Source: Roseiarcus sp963741845
GTDB lineage: Bacteria > Pseudomonadota > Alphaproteobacteria > Rhizobiales > Beijerinckiaceae
DNA: 64,000 bases
Assembly (NCBI GenBank): GCA_963741845.1
Contig: CAVUJV010000023.1
Span: 279,482-343,481 of the forward strand
Direction of reading: 5' to 3'
Shown: in pieces, positions 1 through 9,134 of the stretch
Position numbering within the stretch: the first letter of the stretch is position 1
How the letters are laid out: every line of letters starts with the position of its first letter
Position numbers and translations under genes: made by a program
Notes under the pieces: generated by a model
What the model saw: only the letters and a program-made list of their open reading frames with translations
Database searches by the model: none
What the model was told of the DNA's origin: nothing

Positions 1-217
1 GCGCGAGGGTGGCCAGCACCGCCTGGTTGGAATTGGCCTTCATCGCATAGGCGACAAGCGCGTCCTGCCCGGCGAAGGCCTCGCTGAAGACGCGGTAATG
101 CCGTTCGATGGTGGCGCTCGAATAGCAGTAGAAGGGCGTGCCGACGTCGCGAGCGATGTCCGGCAGCGCGACGTCCTCGGCGAAGAGCACGCCGTCGCGA
201 TAGGCGAAATGATGCAT
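1..217 (-). CDS. lysA: Diaminopimelate decarboxylase, N-terminal part (cut by window edge)
   Basis: The 72 codons visible read MHHFAYRDGVLFAEDVALPD and onward, the standard opening of meso-diaminopimelate decarboxylase. This PLP enzyme makes L-lysine in the last step of the lysine pathway, in the cytoplasm. The start of the PLP barrel is present, including the YAMKAN stretch whose lysine forms the Schiff base in this family. The ATG lies three bases after the TAA of the lipoprotein gene upstream and has no strong ribosome site of its own, so translation is probably coupled. The rest of the enzyme lies outside the window. The adjacent lptM gene supports the call, since this pair is common in proteobacteria. 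Confidence 0.9.
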   Translation of the reverse strand, partial: MHHFAYRDGVLFAEDVALPDIARDVGTPFYCYSSATIERHYRVFSEAFAGQDALVAYAMKANSNQAVLATLA

Positions 218-220
218 CGT

Positions 221-469
221 TTATTTCAGCAGGAAGTCGATGGGAAGGTCGCGGATGGGGGGCGTGATCGGCGGGATTTTGGCCCGCGCGTTCAGGTTCT
301 TCGCCTGGTCGGCGGGATTGCCCGTGTTCTGGTTGGTCGATTTGGGCACGCCGCCCGGCGGCTCCAGAGGCCCGATCCGCCCGCAGCCAGCCAGCGCCAG
401 CGCGACGAGCGCGGCGAGCACAGGCGCCGCGCGCCCGCGGACGGCAGGGGACAGGACATGGACGGACAA
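221..469 (-). CDS. lptM: LPS translocon maturation chaperone LptM-like lipoprotein
   Basis: An 82-residue lipoprotein. A hydrophobic signal ends in the lipobox LAGC, and the mature part begins CGRIGPLEPPGG, the conserved opening of the YifL/LptM family. In Enterobacteria LptM helps assemble the LptD-LptE outer-membrane translocon; that role is inferred here from the motif and from the position just upstream of lysA. The chosen start is TTG at 469, preceded by GGGAG six bases upstream; no ATG fits before the signal. A proline and asparagine-rich tail follows, which is usual. The gene ends three bases before lysA, so the two form an operon. Confidence 0.75.
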   Translation of the reverse strand: MSVHVLSPAVRGRAAPVLAALVALALAGCGRIGPLEPPGGVPKSTNQNTGNPADQAKNLNARAKIPPITPPIRDLPIDFLLK

Positions 470-582
470 GAAAGGCTCCCGATCAGACGCGGGCCACTCT
501 ATACCGAATACGCGGGCGCGAAGCGAATGGCGAAGCCGTGGCCTGCGCCTGGCCCGCGCGGTCCGGCAGGGCTCCGGGCTCG

Positions 583-1650
583 TCACGGCCTCGCCGCCAC
601 ATAGTCGAGGCTGCCCGCCTCGGCCGCGGCCTCCATCGCCTTCGGCAGATCGGCGAGCGGGAAGACCCGGCCCTTGAGCGCGCCGAGGTCGAGAAGCCCG
701 GCGCGAACGAGTTCGGCAAGGCGCCCGTAGGCGTTCGGCGGATACATGAACTGCCCGAGGATCTCCCAGTCGTTCAGCATCATCGCCGTGTAAGGAACCG
801 GCAGGTCGACCGTCATGCTGCCCATGAGCACGAGCCGTCCGCCGCGCCGCAGGCTCATGAGCGCCGCGAGCGTCGAGCGCGGATCGGTCGCGCCGCCGAC
901 CATGTCGAAGGCGATATGCGCGCCGCCGCCCGCCGCCTCGCGAATCGCGCGCGTGTCGGCCGGGACGTCGCCGGTGAGCGCGACAGTCGAAAGGCGCGGC
1001 CCTGCCGCCTCCGCGAGACGGGCGAGGGCGCTCGCGTCGCGCCCCGCCGCGACGATCCGCGCCGCGCCCATCGCGACGCCGAGCAGGGCCGCGGCGCCGC
1101 CATAGGCGCCGGTCGCGCCGTTGACGACGAGCGTCTCGCCCGCCGCGAGCCGCCCGCGCAGGAGACCGCCATAGGGCACGACGAAACGGCTCAGGGCGAC
1201 GAGCTTCGTCGCGTCCATGTCCTCGAGCCCGTCGAGCGGCGTGATCGCCTCCGCCGGGACGAGCGCATATTCGGCGAGCATGCCGTCGCCCCACTCGGCG
1301 AGCATCGGCGCCGCCTCGGGGCTTGCCGTGAGCCCGATCAGAATTTGCGGCGGGTCGGCGACGTTCTCGCGCGCAACGACATGCGAGGAGACGATGACCC
1401 GCTGTCCGGGCTTCAGCGCGACGACGCCTTCGCCCACGGCTTCGATCGTCCCGACGGCGTTCGTGCCGATGGTGAAGGGGCGGTCCGGCGGATTGTAGAA
1501 GGGCAGCTTTCCGTCGACGTAAGCCTTCAGATAGGACATGAGCGCCGAAGCCTCGACGCGCACGAGCGCCGCGCCGCGCCGGAGTTCGGGAACGGGGATG
1601 TCCTCGAACGCGAGGCGTCCGCCGAGTTTTTCGAGCCGCCAGGCCTTCAT
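583..1650 (-). CDS. Zinc-independent medium-chain alcohol dehydrogenase / quinone oxidoreductase
   Basis: 355 residues with the medium-chain dehydrogenase/reductase plan: an N-terminal GroES-like domain (about 1-150) and a Rossmann domain whose nucleotide loop is NGATGAYGGAAA (about residue 188). The cysteine and histidine ligands of catalytic and structural zinc found in classical alcohol dehydrogenases are not seen, so it belongs with the quinone oxidoreductase side of the family. Substrate is not predictable. The start ATG at 1650 has AGGA six bases upstream. It stands alone, divergent from the DUF302 gene. It could also be described as an NAD(P)H:quinone or enoyl reductase. Confidence 0.8.
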   Translation of the reverse strand: MKAWRLEKLGGRLAFEDIPVPELRRGAALVRVEASALMSYLKAYVDGKLPFYNPPDRPFTIGTNAVGTIEAVGEGVVALKPGQRVIVSSHVVARENVADPPQILIGLTASPEAAPMLAEWGDGMLAEYALVPAEAITPLDGLEDMDATKLVALSRFVVPYGGLLRGRLAAGETLVVNGATGAYGGAAALLGVAMGAARIVAAGRDASALARLAEAAGPRLSTVALTGDVPADTRAIREAAGGGAHIAFDMVGGATDPRSTLAALMSLRRGGRLVLMGSMTVDLPVPYTAMMLNDWEILGQFMYPPNAYGRLAELVRAGLLDLGALKGRVFPLADLPKAMEAAAEAGSLDYVAARP

Positions 1651-1795
1651 GGCGTTTCCTTTGCGCCGATTTTCGTGAGAGCCTGCCTTTGCAGGCGGCC
1701 GCGGGCCTCAGTCAAGAGCAGCGCCGAGCGAGGCAGGGCGTTCGGAGGCGAGGCGCACGGGCGTCGGAGGCGGCCCACGGAGAAGGGAGACAATC

Positions 1796-2188
1796 GTGCC
1801 GGTCGATGGGCTCACAACCATTCGCAGCGCGTTCGGGCAGGAGGAGACGGTGCGGAGGCTCGAAGCCGCGATCGAAGCAAGCGGCATGACGCTCTTCGCG
1901 CATGTCGATCATGCGGCCGGCGCCGCGGCGGCGGGCCTTTCGCTGCGCCCGACCGATCTCCTGATCTTCGGCGCGGCGAAGGGCGGCACGCCGGCCATGC
2001 AGGCGGCCCAGACGATGGGGATCGACCTGCCGCTCAAAGCCCTCGTCTGGCGGGACGCCGAGGGGACGACCTGGCTTTCCTGCAACGATCCCGGTTGGCT
2101 CGCCGAACGGCATGGGATCGACGCCGCGCTTGCCGAGCCCTTGCGCAAGGCGCTGGCCGCGCTCGCGGCTTCCGCGACCACGGCGTGA
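1796..2188 (+). CDS. DUF302 domain protein
   Basis: 130 residues covering one DUF302 domain from end to end. The recognisable parts are the opening in which a helix is followed by GMTLFAHVDHAAGA, then LRPTDLLIFGAAKGGTP and LDLPLKALVWRD-like segments. DUF302 proteins are small alpha/beta proteins whose biochemical role is not established; some are periplasmic or fused to oxidoreductases. No signal peptide is seen. Start is GTG at 1796 with GGGAG six bases upstream. It converges on the sugar importer operon across a strong hairpin terminator, and is divergent from the oxidoreductase gene. Confidence 0.8.
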   Translation: MPVDGLTTIRSAFGQEETVRRLEAAIEASGMTLFAHVDHAAGAAAAGLSLRPTDLLIFGAAKGGTPAMQAAQTMGIDLPLKALVWRDAEGTTWLSCNDPGWLAERHGIDAALAEPLRKALAALAASATTA

Positions 2189-2195
2189 AAGAAAA

Positions 2196-2217
2196 AGGCC
2201 GGCCCGAAGGCCGGCCT
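2196..2217 (-). terminator. Intrinsic terminator between convergent genes
   Basis: An eight-base-pair stem AGGCCGGC / GCCGGCCT with a six-base loop. On the minus strand it is followed directly by a run of five T, so it ends the sugar importer operon; in the plus direction it can also stop the DUF302 transcript, though the T run there is weak. Confidence 0.8.
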
Positions 2218-2240
2218 CCTTGATGCCGAAGCGGGTGCGC

Positions 2241-3257
2241 TTACGAGCCGCCGCCGACGCAGGTGTCGGCGTTCTTCGGCGTGCAGACGTCGAGACCCGT
2301 ATAGGTCGGGTCGGCCGGCGCGGCCTTGCCGTCCTTCATGTCCTTGAGGAAGTACATCGCCTTGTAGCCCATCTCGAACGGCCGCTGCCCGACCTGTCCG
2401 GCGGAGAGGCCCTTCTTCATGAGGTCGATCTGGACGGGCAGCGTGTCGGCGACGACGAGCGCCAGCTCGCCCTTGGCGATCTTGTCCTTGAACTTGCTCG
2501 CGACCTTCTCGTAGGCGTCGGGCACGAACTGCGGGAAGCCGCCGGTCGGGGTGAAGGCGTCGAGGTTCGGATATTTGCCGAGGATGTCCTCCATCTGCTG
2601 CACGGCGACGGTGAAGTCGTCGTTGGTGTAGAGCGGGCAGCCTGCGACTTCGGTCCAGCCGTTCTGTCCGGTCAGGCGAACGCCGGGCGACTCGTCGCTC
2701 TTTTTGCCGGCGAGCGTGTCGCGGATGCCCTGCATGCGCTCGTTGTGGTTGGCCGCCGCCGCGCCGCCCGACTGGATGCAGATCGTTCCGCCCTTCGGCT
2801 TGATCTGCATGACGAGCTTGGCGATGTTCACGCCGATGTCGTAGTTGTGCGTGCCGACGTAGGCCGCGCGCAGCGCCTTGTCCTGCGGCAGAAGGTCGGA
2901 GTCCCAGGTCAGGACGGGGATCTTGTTCTTGGCCGCGTCCTTGAGCGCATTGGCGATCGCCGGCGCATTGGCCGCCGAGACCGCGATGCCGTCGACCTTC
3001 TTGGTGACGAGGTCGGCCACGATCTGCGCCTGCTCGTCGCCGCCGCCATGTTCGCCCGGGCCGATATAGAGGCACTTCACCGCGCCCTTGAGTTCCTTTT
3101 CGGCCTTCTTGCAGCCAGCCAGCGCCTGGTCGAAGAAGGGATTGTTGGTGTTCTTCGGCACGAGCGCGAACGTGTAGGGTTCGGCGGCCTGAGCGGCCGC
3201 GGCGCCGGCCACGAGCGCGCCTGCGGCGAGCGCGCCCAGAAGTAAGCTTTTCAACAT
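2241..3257 (-). CDS. Sugar ABC transporter, periplasmic substrate-binding protein
   Basis: 338 residues. A Sec signal peptide ends at about residue 24 (AAAAQA-AEP). The mature protein is a type-1 periplasmic binding protein (ribose/galactose family): NTNNPFFDQALAGCKKAEKE at the start, VDGIAVSAAN and IPVLTWDSD in the first lobe. Unusually for a periplasmic sugar binder it has about six cysteines, two in the C-terminal tail (CTPKNADTC), which suggests disulfides. Start is ATG 3257 with AGGGAGGA upstream; a further in-frame start 21 bases earlier lacks such a site. It is the last gene of an ATPase-permease-binding protein operon on the minus strand. The ligand is unknown. Confidence 0.88.
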   Translation of the reverse strand: MLKSLLLGALAAGALVAGAAAAQAAEPYTFALVPKNTNNPFFDQALAGCKKAEKELKGAVKCLYIGPGEHGGGDEQAQIVADLVTKKVDGIAVSAANAPAIANALKDAAKNKIPVLTWDSDLLPQDKALRAAYVGTHNYDIGVNIAKLVMQIKPKGGTICIQSGGAAAANHNERMQGIRDTLAGKKSDESPGVRLTGQNGWTEVAGCPLYTNDDFTVAVQQMEDILGKYPNLDAFTPTGGFPQFVPDAYEKVASKFKDKIAKGELALVVADTLPVQIDLMKKGLSAGQVGQRPFEMGYKAMYFLKDMKDGKAAPADPTYTGLDVCTPKNADTCVGGGS

Positions 3258-3299
3258 GCCAATCCTCCCTCGTTTCAAAGAAGCGCGCAGCCTTGCCGG

Positions 3300-4346
3300 C
3301 TAATCGCGCCTGGCTCCTCGGACTTTCCCGAGATAGACCGCCGCGATGAGGAAGACGCCGACGAACGTGCCCTGCCAGTTCGAATCGACGCCCGCCATCA
3401 GCAGCGAATTGCGTATGACGAAGATGAGGGCCGCGCCGATGAAGGCGCCGTAAGCGCTCGCCTCGCCGCCCATGAGATTGGCGCCGCCGATCACGGCCGC
3501 CGAGATCGCGAGCAGCTCATAGGTGACGCCGAGCGCGTTGATCGCCGAGCCTGTCCAGCCGACGCTGAGAATCGCCGCGAAGGCGGCCGAGACGCCGGAG
3601 ACGACATAGGCCTGCACTTTGATGCGGTTGACCGGCACGCCGGTCAGGAGCGCCGCCTGCTCGTTGCCGCCGACCGCGAGGACGTGCCGCCCCCAGGCGG
3701 TCATTTTGTAGATGGCGGCCATGATGATCGTCAGGACGATCAGGAAAAGGAGCGGGTAGCTGAGCTGAAAGCCGAAGCCGACGTTCAGCGCGCCGCTGCC
3801 GAGCGCCTTGAAGGCCGGGCCGCCGGGGCCGAAATGGTAGATCATCCGGTTGCCCGACAGGACCACCGCGACCGATCGCGCGATCGAGAGCATGCCGAGC
3901 GTCGTCACGAAGGGCGAGACGTCGAGATAGGCGATGATGACGCCGTTGATGAAGCCTATGAGCGCTCCCGCGAGGAGACCGACGCCGACCGCCGCCCAGG
4001 CCGGATAGCCGGCTTCGAGCATGAGGCCGCAACTGACCGCCGTAAGCCCCATGATCGAGCCGACCGAAAGGTCGATGCCGCCCGTCGCGATCACCACCGT
4101 CATGCCGAGCGCGATGATGCCGATGAAGGAGAAGTTGCGCGTGATGTTGAAGAAATTCTCGGCCGAAGCGAAGGAGGTCGGCTGAAGCACGCTCATCACC
4201 ACGCAGATGATGAGGAGGGCGACCGTCACCCAGAAGGATTGCGCGCCGAGGATCCGTTGCAGGAACGTGTGCTGCTGCACGCCGAGAACGGTATCGATCG
4301 AGACATTCGCCGGAGGAGGCGGCGGGCTGGCGGTGTTAGCGGACAT
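3300..4346 (-). CDS. Sugar ABC transporter permease (RbsC family)
   Basis: 348 residues with eight to ten hydrophobic membrane segments after a cytoplasmic N-terminus of about 35 residues. It carries the family signatures GGIDLSVGSIMGLTAV (about 90-105) and VGGNEQAALLTGVPV, the loop that contacts the ATPase. It forms the inner-membrane channel for the binding protein encoded next to it. The ATPase gene ends nine bases before its start, and the binding-protein gene follows after 42 bases, so all three are one operon. Confidence 0.9.
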   Translation of the reverse strand: MSANTASPPPPPANVSIDTVLGVQQHTFLQRILGAQSFWVTVALLIICVVMSVLQPTSFASAENFFNITRNFSFIGIIALGMTVVIATGGIDLSVGSIMGLTAVSCGLMLEAGYPAWAAVGVGLLAGALIGFINGVIIAYLDVSPFVTTLGMLSIARSVAVVLSGNRMIYHFGPGGPAFKALGSGALNVGFGFQLSYPLLFLIVLTIIMAAIYKMTAWGRHVLAVGGNEQAALLTGVPVNRIKVQAYVVSGVSAAFAAILSVGWTGSAINALGVTYELLAISAAVIGGANLMGGEASAYGAFIGAALIFVIRNSLLMAGVDSNWQGTFVGVFLIAAVYLGKVRGARRD

Positions 4347-4355
4347 TGCGCTTCC

Positions 4356-5099
4356 TCATGCGGCGTGAATCGCCCCGGTTATCAGTCCGGTGACTTCCTC
4401 GGGCGTCGTCTCCTTGATCGCCTTGTCCGCGACCTTGCGCCCGCGCCGCATCACCATCACCCGGTCGCAGACGGCGAACACGTCCGGCATGCGGTGACTG
4501 ATCAGGATGATGGCGAGCCCCGCTTCCTTGAGACGCCTGATGAGTCCGAGCACTTCGGCCACCTGCCGGACGGAGATGGCGGCCGTCGGCTCGTCCATCA
4601 GCACGATCCTCGCCTTGGAGAGGCGGGTGCGGGCGATCGCCACCGCCTGCCGCTGACCGCCCGACATCTGCCGCACGAGATCGCGCGGCCGGGTTTCCGA
4701 TTGCAGCTCCTTGAACAACTCGCCCGCCCGCTTCGCCATGGAGTTGTGATCGAGCCAGCGGAAGGGGCCGACGCGCCGCTTGACCTCGCGCCCGAGAAAG
4801 ACATTGGCGGCGGCGGACAGATTGTTGCAGAGCGCGAGATCCTGATAGACGACCTCGATTCCCTTCTCGCGCGCCTCGACGGGGCGGTGGAAATGGACTT
4901 TCTCGCCCATCAGGCGGATGTCGCCGTGGGTCGGCGGAAAGTTCCCGGCGATGACCTTGACGAGCGTGGACTTTCCGGCGCCGTTGTCGCCCATCAGGCC
5001 GAGGACTTCGCCCTCTTCGAGGACCATGTCGACGTCGTTCAGCGCGTGGATCGCGCCAAAGTGCTTCGACACCTGATGCAGTTCGAGAACATTGCCCAA
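4356..5099 (-). CDS. Sugar ABC transporter ATP-binding protein (single domain, FrcA type)
   Basis: 247 residues from the TTG start at 5099. One ABC domain only: Walker A GDNGAGKST, Q-loop in VVYQDLAL, signature MSGGQRQA, Walker B IVLMDEPTAA and the switch histidine in LISHRMP. Most ribose-type importers use a double-domain ATPase; single-domain ones such as FrcA of rhizobial fructose importers exist and would work as a homodimer. I prefer TTG at 5099 because GGAGG lies six to seven bases upstream, whereas the ATG at 5114 has no ribosome site. First gene of the operon. Confidence 0.88.
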   Translation of the reverse strand: MGNVLELHQVSKHFGAIHALNDVDMVLEEGEVLGLMGDNGAGKSTLVKVIAGNFPPTHGDIRLMGEKVHFHRPVEAREKGIEVVYQDLALCNNLSAAANVFLGREVKRRVGPFRWLDHNSMAKRAGELFKELQSETRPRDLVRQMSGGQRQAVAIARTRLSKARIVLMDEPTAAISVRQVAEVLGLIRRLKEAGLAIILISHRMPDVFAVCDRVMVMRRGRKVADKAIKETTPEEVTGLITGAIHAA

Positions 5100-5162
5100 A
5101 CGCTTCCTCCGCATCGATCTATTGTCGGGGGCGCGTTTGGCCGCGCTCTCCTTGCCCTAAAT

Positions 5163-5191
5163 CGCTAGCAACGTGGCATGTCAGTTGTCAA
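5163..5191 (-). promoter_or_regulatory. Possible sigma-70 promoter for the first sugar importer
   Basis: On the minus strand a perfect TTGACA (5191-5186) is followed after 17 bases by CTAGCG, a weak -10. It lies about 65 bases before the importer ATPase start. The bases around the -35, TTGACAACTGAC, are also a 10-of-12 match to the TTGACA-NN-TGTC motif found three times in the polyol locus. The 5115-5253 gap contains nothing else I can support. Confidence 0.3.
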
Positions 5192-5253
5192 ACAGAAGGC
5201 GCGGGGACGAGAAAAGAAAATCCCCTCCGGGTCCGGGCGTGGCCCGCCGCCGC

Positions 5254-7323
5254 TCACCGCCACATCGCGCGCATCCGCGCCGCAAGGTCGACGCGCGGCC
5301 CGTCGGCGGCGGCGCGCCGGGGCTCGGGCGCGGCCACGGGCCAGGTCTGCCGGTCGAAGCGCCCGAGGAGCGGCGCCGGGATGAACCGCGTCCGGCTCGC
5401 ATAGACGCTGCGGTCGCCTCTCTTCGGCTGGCCATGCACATAGAAGCGCTGGGGCGTGACGAGCGCGAGCTCCTCCTTGGCGCGCGTCATCGCGACATAG
5501 AGGAGCCGCCGCTCCTCCTCGATTTCCTCGGAGGTTCCGGTCGCGAGATCGGAGGGAATGCAGCCGTCGACGCAGTTCAGCACGAATACGGACCGCCATT
5601 CCTGGCCCTTGGCGGAATGGATGGTCGAGAGAATCGCGTAATCCTCGTCGCGGTGCGGCGGGCCCGCCTCGTCGCTGGTCGTGTCCGGCGGGTCGAGCGC
5701 GAGGTCGCTCAGGAAACGCTCGCGCGTCGGGAACGAGGCTGCGATCCGCTCCAGCGCTTCGAGGTCGTTCATGCGGATGGAGGCGTCGTCGTAGCGCATG
5801 TCGAGCCGCGGGGAGAGCCAGGCGACGGCGTCGGCGAGTTCGCCGGGCCAGGGCGAGGCGCGCGCCGCGAGCCGGCGCATGAGCTCCGCGAAGGCCGCAA
5901 AGCCCTCGCGCGCCCTCGCGGGCAGCGTGAGCTTCGCCATCGCCTCGAAGCCGTCGTCCGCCGCGGCGGCCGAAACGATCGTTTCCGCGATCTTCGGGCC
6001 GACGCCCGGCAGAAGCTGCGCCACGCGGAAACCCGCGATCCGGTCGCGCGGATTCTCGGCGAAGCGCATGAGCGCCAGCGCATCCTTCACATGCGCGGCG
6101 TCGAGAAATTTCAGGCCGCCGAATTTGACGAAGGGGATGTTGCGGCGGGTGAGCTCCAGTTCGAGCGCAGCCGAATGATGCGAGGCCCGGAAGAGGACCG
6201 CCTGCGACTTCAGCGCCGCGCCCTTCTCGCGGTTGGCGAGCAGGGCGGTTGCGACGAAGCGGGCCTGATCGGCCTCGTCCGCGACCGTGACGAGGGCAGG
6301 GGGCGCGCCATGCTTCCGGTCGGTCCAAAGCTCTTTCGCGAAGCGCTCGGGCGCGAGCGCGATCACCGCATTGGCGGCGGCGAGGATCGGCGCGGTCGAG
6401 CGATAATTGCGGTCGAGCGTGACGACGCGGGCAGGGGGTTCGAAGCTCTTCGGAAAGTCGAGGATGTTGCGCACGGTCGCGGCGCGAAACGAATAGATCG
6501 ACTGCGCATCGTCGCCGACGACCGTGAGCCCCGCGCCGCCTGGCCTCAGCGCCAGCACGATCGCGCCCTGAAGCGCGTTCGTGTCCTGATATTCGTCGAC
6601 GAGCAGATGGTCGAAACGGCCCGCGATCTCGCCCGCAATCCCGGGCTCCGCCAGCATCTGGGCGAAATAGAGCAGGAGGTCGTCGTAATCGAGCACGTTC
6701 TGGCGCTGCTTGGCCTCCACATAGGCCGCGAACAGGCCGCGCAGCGCCGCCTCATGCGCAGCCGCCCAGGGAAACCATTTGCCGAGCGTCGCGCTCAAGT
6801 CCCCGCGCGCATTGACGACGCGCGAATAGATCGCAAGGCAGGTCGCCTTGGTGGGAAAGCGCTCGCGCGTCTCGGTGAGGCCGGCCTCGTGGCGCGCCCA
6901 GTTCATGAGGTCCGCCGAGTCCTCCCGGTCGTGGATCGTGAATTGCGGATCGAGGCCGATCCTCGGCGCGTATTCGCGCAGGAGCCGGGCGCCGATCGCG
7001 TGGAACGTGCCGGCGTAAGAGGGGATCGCGGCGGCCGCCGCTTCCGGCGCGAGCTTGCGCGCCAGCAGCCGCTCGACGCGCCGCGAAAGCTCCGCCGCCG
7101 CCCGGCGCGAGAAGGTCGCGAGCATGATCCGCTTCGGATCGGCGCCGGAGAGGATCAGCGCCGCGACCCGGTGCGCGAGCGTCGCGGTCTTGCCGGAGCC
7201 CGCGCCCGCGATCACGAGCAAGGGCCGCGGGTCGCGCGCCTCGCCGAGCCCATGCTCCACGGCGAGCTGCTGCGCGGCGTTGAGCGCGACGGCGGGCGTC
7301 TCACGAATCACGGCGAGCGACAT
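5254..7323 (-). CDS. UvrD/Rep-family ATP-dependent DNA helicase
   Basis: 689 residues from ATG 7323. All superfamily-1 helicase motifs are readable in order: Walker A AGAGSGKT (39-46), GTFHAIG, Walker B LLVDEYQDTN, GDDAQSIYSFRAA (motif III), NYRST (IV), STIHSAKGQEW (V) and LYVAMTRAKEEL (VI). It should be a 3'-5' helicase acting in repair or recombination, close to UvrD/PcrA in plan but shorter and without an exonuclease domain. In-frame ATGs lie up to 51 bases upstream; none has a clear ribosome site, and 7323 places the family's opening LNxxQ region at the usual distance. It stands as a single gene, convergent with nothing. Confidence 0.88.
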   Translation of the reverse strand: MSLAVIRETPAVALNAAQQLAVEHGLGEARDPRPLLVIAGAGSGKTATLAHRVAALILSGADPKRIMLATFSRRAAAELSRRVERLLARKLAPEAAAAAIPSYAGTFHAIGARLLREYAPRIGLDPQFTIHDREDSADLMNWARHEAGLTETRERFPTKATCLAIYSRVVNARGDLSATLGKWFPWAAAHEAALRGLFAAYVEAKQRQNVLDYDDLLLYFAQMLAEPGIAGEIAGRFDHLLVDEYQDTNALQGAIVLALRPGGAGLTVVGDDAQSIYSFRAATVRNILDFPKSFEPPARVVTLDRNYRSTAPILAAANAVIALAPERFAKELWTDRKHGAPPALVTVADEADQARFVATALLANREKGAALKSQAVLFRASHHSAALELELTRRNIPFVKFGGLKFLDAAHVKDALALMRFAENPRDRIAGFRVAQLLPGVGPKIAETIVSAAAADDGFEAMAKLTLPARAREGFAAFAELMRRLAARASPWPGELADAVAWLSPRLDMRYDDASIRMNDLEALERIAASFPTRERFLSDLALDPPDTTSDEAGPPHRDEDYAILSTIHSAKGQEWRSVFVLNCVDGCIPSDLATGTSEEIEEERRLLYVAMTRAKEELALVTPQRFYVHGQPKRGDRSVYASRTRFIPAPLLGRFDRQTWPVAAPEPRRAAADGPRVDLAARMRAMWR

Positions 7324-7505
7324 GGCTGATGGAATCATGTTTCGCGCTTTGTTCGCAAGAGCCGGCCTGATCATCCGCGCCGCTTGCGCGCCGTCTCATG
7401 TTGCGTCGCAAAAAACCGCTGAACGATTTCGACTGGTCGGCTATATTCGAGCGGGCCGGTTCTCCCGGCGAGCGGACGTTCGGCGAAGAGAGGGATCTGA
7501 AGGGC

Positions 7506-8741
7506 ATGGCGTCGGCCGATATCGAGGATCAGACATCTGCGGCCGCCGGCCGGCGAGACGCGGTCTTGCCGACCGTTTTCATGCTGCTCCCCCTGCCGGC
7601 CACCGGCAAGGGCGTCTCCTACGGCTGCGCCTCGATCGCGCGGAATCTCGCGAAGATGGCGTTCGTGATCGAACTGTTCACGCCCTACGGGAACGAGACA
7701 TCGTCCGGCCGATACCGGATGACGCAGACGCTGCCGTTTCCGCTTCCCCAGCTTCCCTTTCGCAAGGTCCGGAATCTCGTCTACCGCGTGCTCCGCAGTT
7801 TCGCCGTCGCGCGCAACGAGGCAGCGATGCGGAAGGCGGCGCTCCGCGAGCGCGCGACCGCGCATCGCCTATGTCTGGCCGGAGCCCTCCGCGCTCGACG
7901 CTTCAGGCCCTGCGCGGCGCCGGAATCCCGATCGTGCGCGAGATGATCAATTCCCATGTGGGATCTGCGAAGGCGATCCTCGACGCCGAATACCGCCGAC
8001 TCGGCTTGCCGCCTGGCCATCGTCATTACGGACGCCGCCATCGAGACGGAGCTGACGATCGCTCGAGCCTCTCCGACTATGTCTTCTGTTCGAACCCCCT
8101 TTCCGAAAAGTCGGTCATCGACGCTGGCGTTCCCCCGGCCAAGGTACGATCGGTGAGCTTCGGGTGGGATCCCGCGCGTTTCGTAGGCGAGGGGCGGGCG
8201 CTGAGCCCGATCGACGGAGCGACCTTCCTCTATGTCGGGCTCATCTGCGTGCGCAAGGGCGCGCATCTCATCCTGCGCTATTGGGCGGAAAGCGGAATTC
8301 GCGGGACGGCTGGTGATGGTCGGGACGATGGAGCCGGCCGTCGAGAAGGTCTGCGCCGAATATCTCCGGCGCGACGACGTGATAATCGTCAACTATACGC
8401 CGAACATCGGCGATTATTACCGTTCGGCGGATGTCTTCGTATTTCCCACGCTCGAAGAGGGCGGGCCGCAGGTCACCTACGAGGCGGCGGGGTGCGGGTT
8501 GCCGTTGATCGTCTCCCCGATGGGCGCGGCGCGCGTCGCCGACGCATCAACCGGCCATGTGGTCGATCCGCACGACCAGCAGGGCTGGATCGAGGCCATG
8601 CGCGCGCTCGCTGAGGACTTGGAGGCCCGCCGGCGCTTCGGGGCGCAGGCGAAGAGGGAAGCCTTCAAATACACGTGGCCTGAGGTCAGCAGGATGCGCG
8701 GCGAACTCTTCGAGGAAATCGGGCGCAACAGCCGTCGATAA
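7506..8741 (+). pseudogene. Glycosyltransferase family 4, broken by several frame changes
   Basis: A group-1 (GT-B fold) glycosyltransferase can be pieced together across all three plus frames. The N-terminal part begins near ATG 7506 (MLLPLPATGKGVSYGCASIA). The middle reads IAYVWPEPS, then IPIVREMINSHVGSAK, then ITDAAIETELTIA, then SDYVFCSNPLSEK. The C-terminal donor-binding part, from about 8290, is intact and includes VFVFPTLEEGGPQVTYEAAG with the E-x7-E type motif. Frame changes fall near 7855, 7890, 8015, 8065 and 8290. The residues on each side remain family-like, so these look like base losses in G/C runs rather than old decay. Acceptor and sugar are unknown. No partner genes lie beside it. 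Confidence 0.7.
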
Positions 8742-9134
8742 TCTCTCTGGGGTCTTTACTCGCCCAAGCTCAACGCCGGAGCCACCCGCGTGTCGCCGTC
8801 GCTGTGCACGGCATAGAGCAGCCCGAGCGGGTTCCTTTCCTTTTGGAGAAACGCGTGAGGACTGCGAGGGCCGCAGGGCGCATGGTTCTGTTGACGTCGA
8901 CAGCCTGGCGCTGCGCGGGATCGCGACACGCGACCCTGGGTTCTCGACGAGATTCGCCGGCGTCCTTCTGCGGAGAGGCTTATTGACAATTGTCGCACTC
9001 TTCTGTCACTTGTGCGGAGTTGGCGTCGGAGCCTTTTTTCGGAGCACGATGCCGTCCGTCAGAGCGACGACGCCCGAATGCGCGCGGCGCAAGCGTCCGG
9101 CGGAAGAACAAGCGAACGGGATCAGGAGGAAACA
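8742..9134 (+). other. Gene-free stretch holding the leader of the polyol importer operon
   Basis: About 390 bases without a supportable gene. Its one notable content is the TTGACA/palindrome element at 8983-8994, followed by a leader ending in the AGGAGG-type ribosome site at 9123-9131 just before the binding-protein start. Confidence 0.5.
8983..8994 (+). promoter_or_regulatory. Putative SorC-regulator operator, copy 1 (TTGACAATTGTC)
   Basis: Contains the perfect ten-base palindrome GACAATTGTC. The first six bases could also serve as a -35 box; 17 bases on there is only a poor -10 (TCACTT). It lies 140 bases before the importer binding-protein gene. The same pattern TTGACA-NN-TGT(C/T) recurs at 14579 and 22295, each upstream of another unit of this locus, which argues for binding by the locus regulator at 22320-23318. 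Operator assignment is inference. Confidence 0.45.

Noticed and set aside
221..2223. Long open frames on both strands across the oxidoreductase and DUF302 region, some over 300 codons
   Set aside because: They are arginine, alanine and proline-rich shadows of the real genes in GC-rich DNA, without family motifs or ribosome sites; only the last 82 residues of one (the lipoprotein) are real.
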